A stretch of DNA of 5,289 nucleotides from an uncultured Phenylobacterium sp. Its GTDB lineage: Bacteria; Pseudomonadota; Alphaproteobacteria; Caulobacterales; Caulobacteraceae. This document shows, piece after piece, positions 4,690-5,289 of this stretch. The position numbers and the translations under genes are program-made. Each line of letters opens with the position of its first letter. Positions within the stretch are counted from its first letter, which is position 1. The notes under the pieces are model-generated. The model saw only the letters and a list, made by a program, of their open reading frames with translations. It was not told the origin of the DNA and did not search any database. Location of the stretch: the NCBI GenBank assembly GCA_945952175.1, contig CAMFHW010000326.1:1-5289 (forward strand). Direction: 5' to 3'.

Positions 4690-5289
4690 TCAGAGGCTTG
4701 GCGCCTGACAGGGTGTCGCATCCAGCCAGGCGAGGATCTGCGGGTTGAGCTCGCGGGGATAGGTGTGGCTGAGGTCGTCGATCTCGCGATAGGTGACGGC
4801 CGCGCCTGCGGCGGCGAGCGCGTCGCGGGCCTCGCGGGCCATCTGGATCGGGAACATCCAGTCGAGCGCGCCGTGCGCCAGGTGGATCGGCAGGCCGGCC
4901 AGGCGCGCCGGATCGGCCATCTGGGCCAGCATGGGATGGAAGGCGGCCGAGACCGGGGCGAGGTGGGTGAAGGGGCAGTCCGGCTCCAGGCCGCTGACAT
5001 AGGAGAAGGTGCCGCCGTCGCTCATGCCGGTGAGCAGCAGGCGCGACGGGTCGATGTTCCAGCGGCCGCGGACCATGGCCAGCATCCGGCCGAGGTTGGG
5101 GGTGTCGACGTCGGCGCCGGTGAGCGCCCAGGTCTCGCCGAGCGCGGTGGGGGAGATGACGATGGCCCCGTGGCTGCGGGCGTCGCGCAACCAGCTCCAC
5201 AGGAAGCCGCGGCCATTGCCGGAGCCGCCGTGCAGGGCGACGACCAGGGGCCAGGCGACGTCGGGCGTGTAGTACTCCGGCACATAGAG
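4690..5289 (-). CDS. Alpha/beta-hydrolase, esterase/depolymerase-like (C-terminal 199 residues; 5' end beyond the right edge)
   Basis: The frame is open to the right edge on the minus strand, so the true start is outside. A GTG at 5283-5281 is in frame, but homology-like sequence (LYVPEYY) continues through it. The visible part, numbered from the edge, shows the first core strand and oxyanion loop WPLVVALHGGSGNG (13-26). The nucleophile elbow is LLLTGMSDGG (84-93), a G-x-S-x-G motif with Ser90. The acid is in HGALDWMFP (139-147, Asp143), and the histidine in DDLSHTYPRE (171-180, His175). The catalytic triad is therefore complete and correctly ordered. The form resembles the phospholipase/carboxylesterase and PHB-depolymerase-like esterases (serine hydrolases cleaving esters). 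Whether a signal peptide exists cannot be seen, so the location is unknown. The ParA gene follows 89 bases downstream on the same strand. The fold is secure; the substrate is not. Confidence 0.88.
   Translation of the reverse strand, partial: LYVPEYYTPDVAWPLVVALHGGSGNGRGFLWSWLRDARSHGAIVISPTALGETWALTGADVDTPNLGRMLAMVRGRWNIDPSRLLLTGMSDGGTFSYVSGLEPDCPFTHLAPVSAAFHPMLAQMADPARLAGLPIHLAHGALDWMFPIQMAREARDALAAAGAAVTYREIDDLSHTYPRELNPQILAWLDATPCQAPSL

Noticed and set aside
3983..4708. A 241-codon plus-strand frame opposite the ParA gene
   Set aside because: The minus-strand product has every ParA motif, while the plus-strand translation is a low-complexity Gly/Gln/Asp/Leu shadow.

Overview
The window is GC-rich with dense, strongly GC-biased third codon positions, and its gene content looks like an ordinary chromosomal stretch of an alphaproteobacterium. 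A Caulobacteraceae-like host (Caulobacter, Phenylobacterium or Brevundimonas type) is my best guess, from base composition and protein flavour only. I see no rRNA, tRNA, CRISPR array, insertion sequence, phage gene or replication origin.

Layout. Positions 1-270 (minus) are the N-terminal 90 residues of a class II aldolase/adducin-family protein whose rest lies off the left edge. It diverges from a Crp/Fnr-family regulator at 368-1021 (plus). Between them lies a perfect 13-bp inverted repeat (315-327/336-348), the best regulatory-site candidate in the window, followed by a small GC hairpin touching the regulator's start codon. A 108-base convergent gap with two GC hairpins (1022-1129) separates the regulator from a major facilitator superfamily (MFS) efflux pump of the fosmidomycin-resistance (Fsr) family at 1130-2353 (minus). 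The pump diverges from an AraC-family regulator with an N-terminal cupin domain (about 2447-3232, plus), followed 60 bases later by a Gtt1-like glutathione S-transferase (3293-3928, plus). A ParA/MinD-type ATPase (3950-4600, minus) converges on the transferase. Upstream of it on the same strand lies the C-terminal 199 residues of an alpha/beta hydrolase (4690-5289, minus), cut by the right edge.

How the genes may work together. The pump/AraC pair resembles the divergent regulator/exporter arrangement of nimR-nimT in E. coli, so the AraC protein probably controls the pump. With the glutathione transferase behind the regulator, 1130-3928 may be a small detoxification locus (inference). The Crp-like regulator probably controls itself and/or the aldolase-family gene through the shared inverted repeat. 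The ATPase has no ParB partner in view.

I did not find convincing evidence for a previously undescribed system. The points most worth checking are the inverted repeat, the altered cyclic-nucleotide pocket of the Crp-like protein, the uncertain start of the AraC gene, and the solitary ParA.
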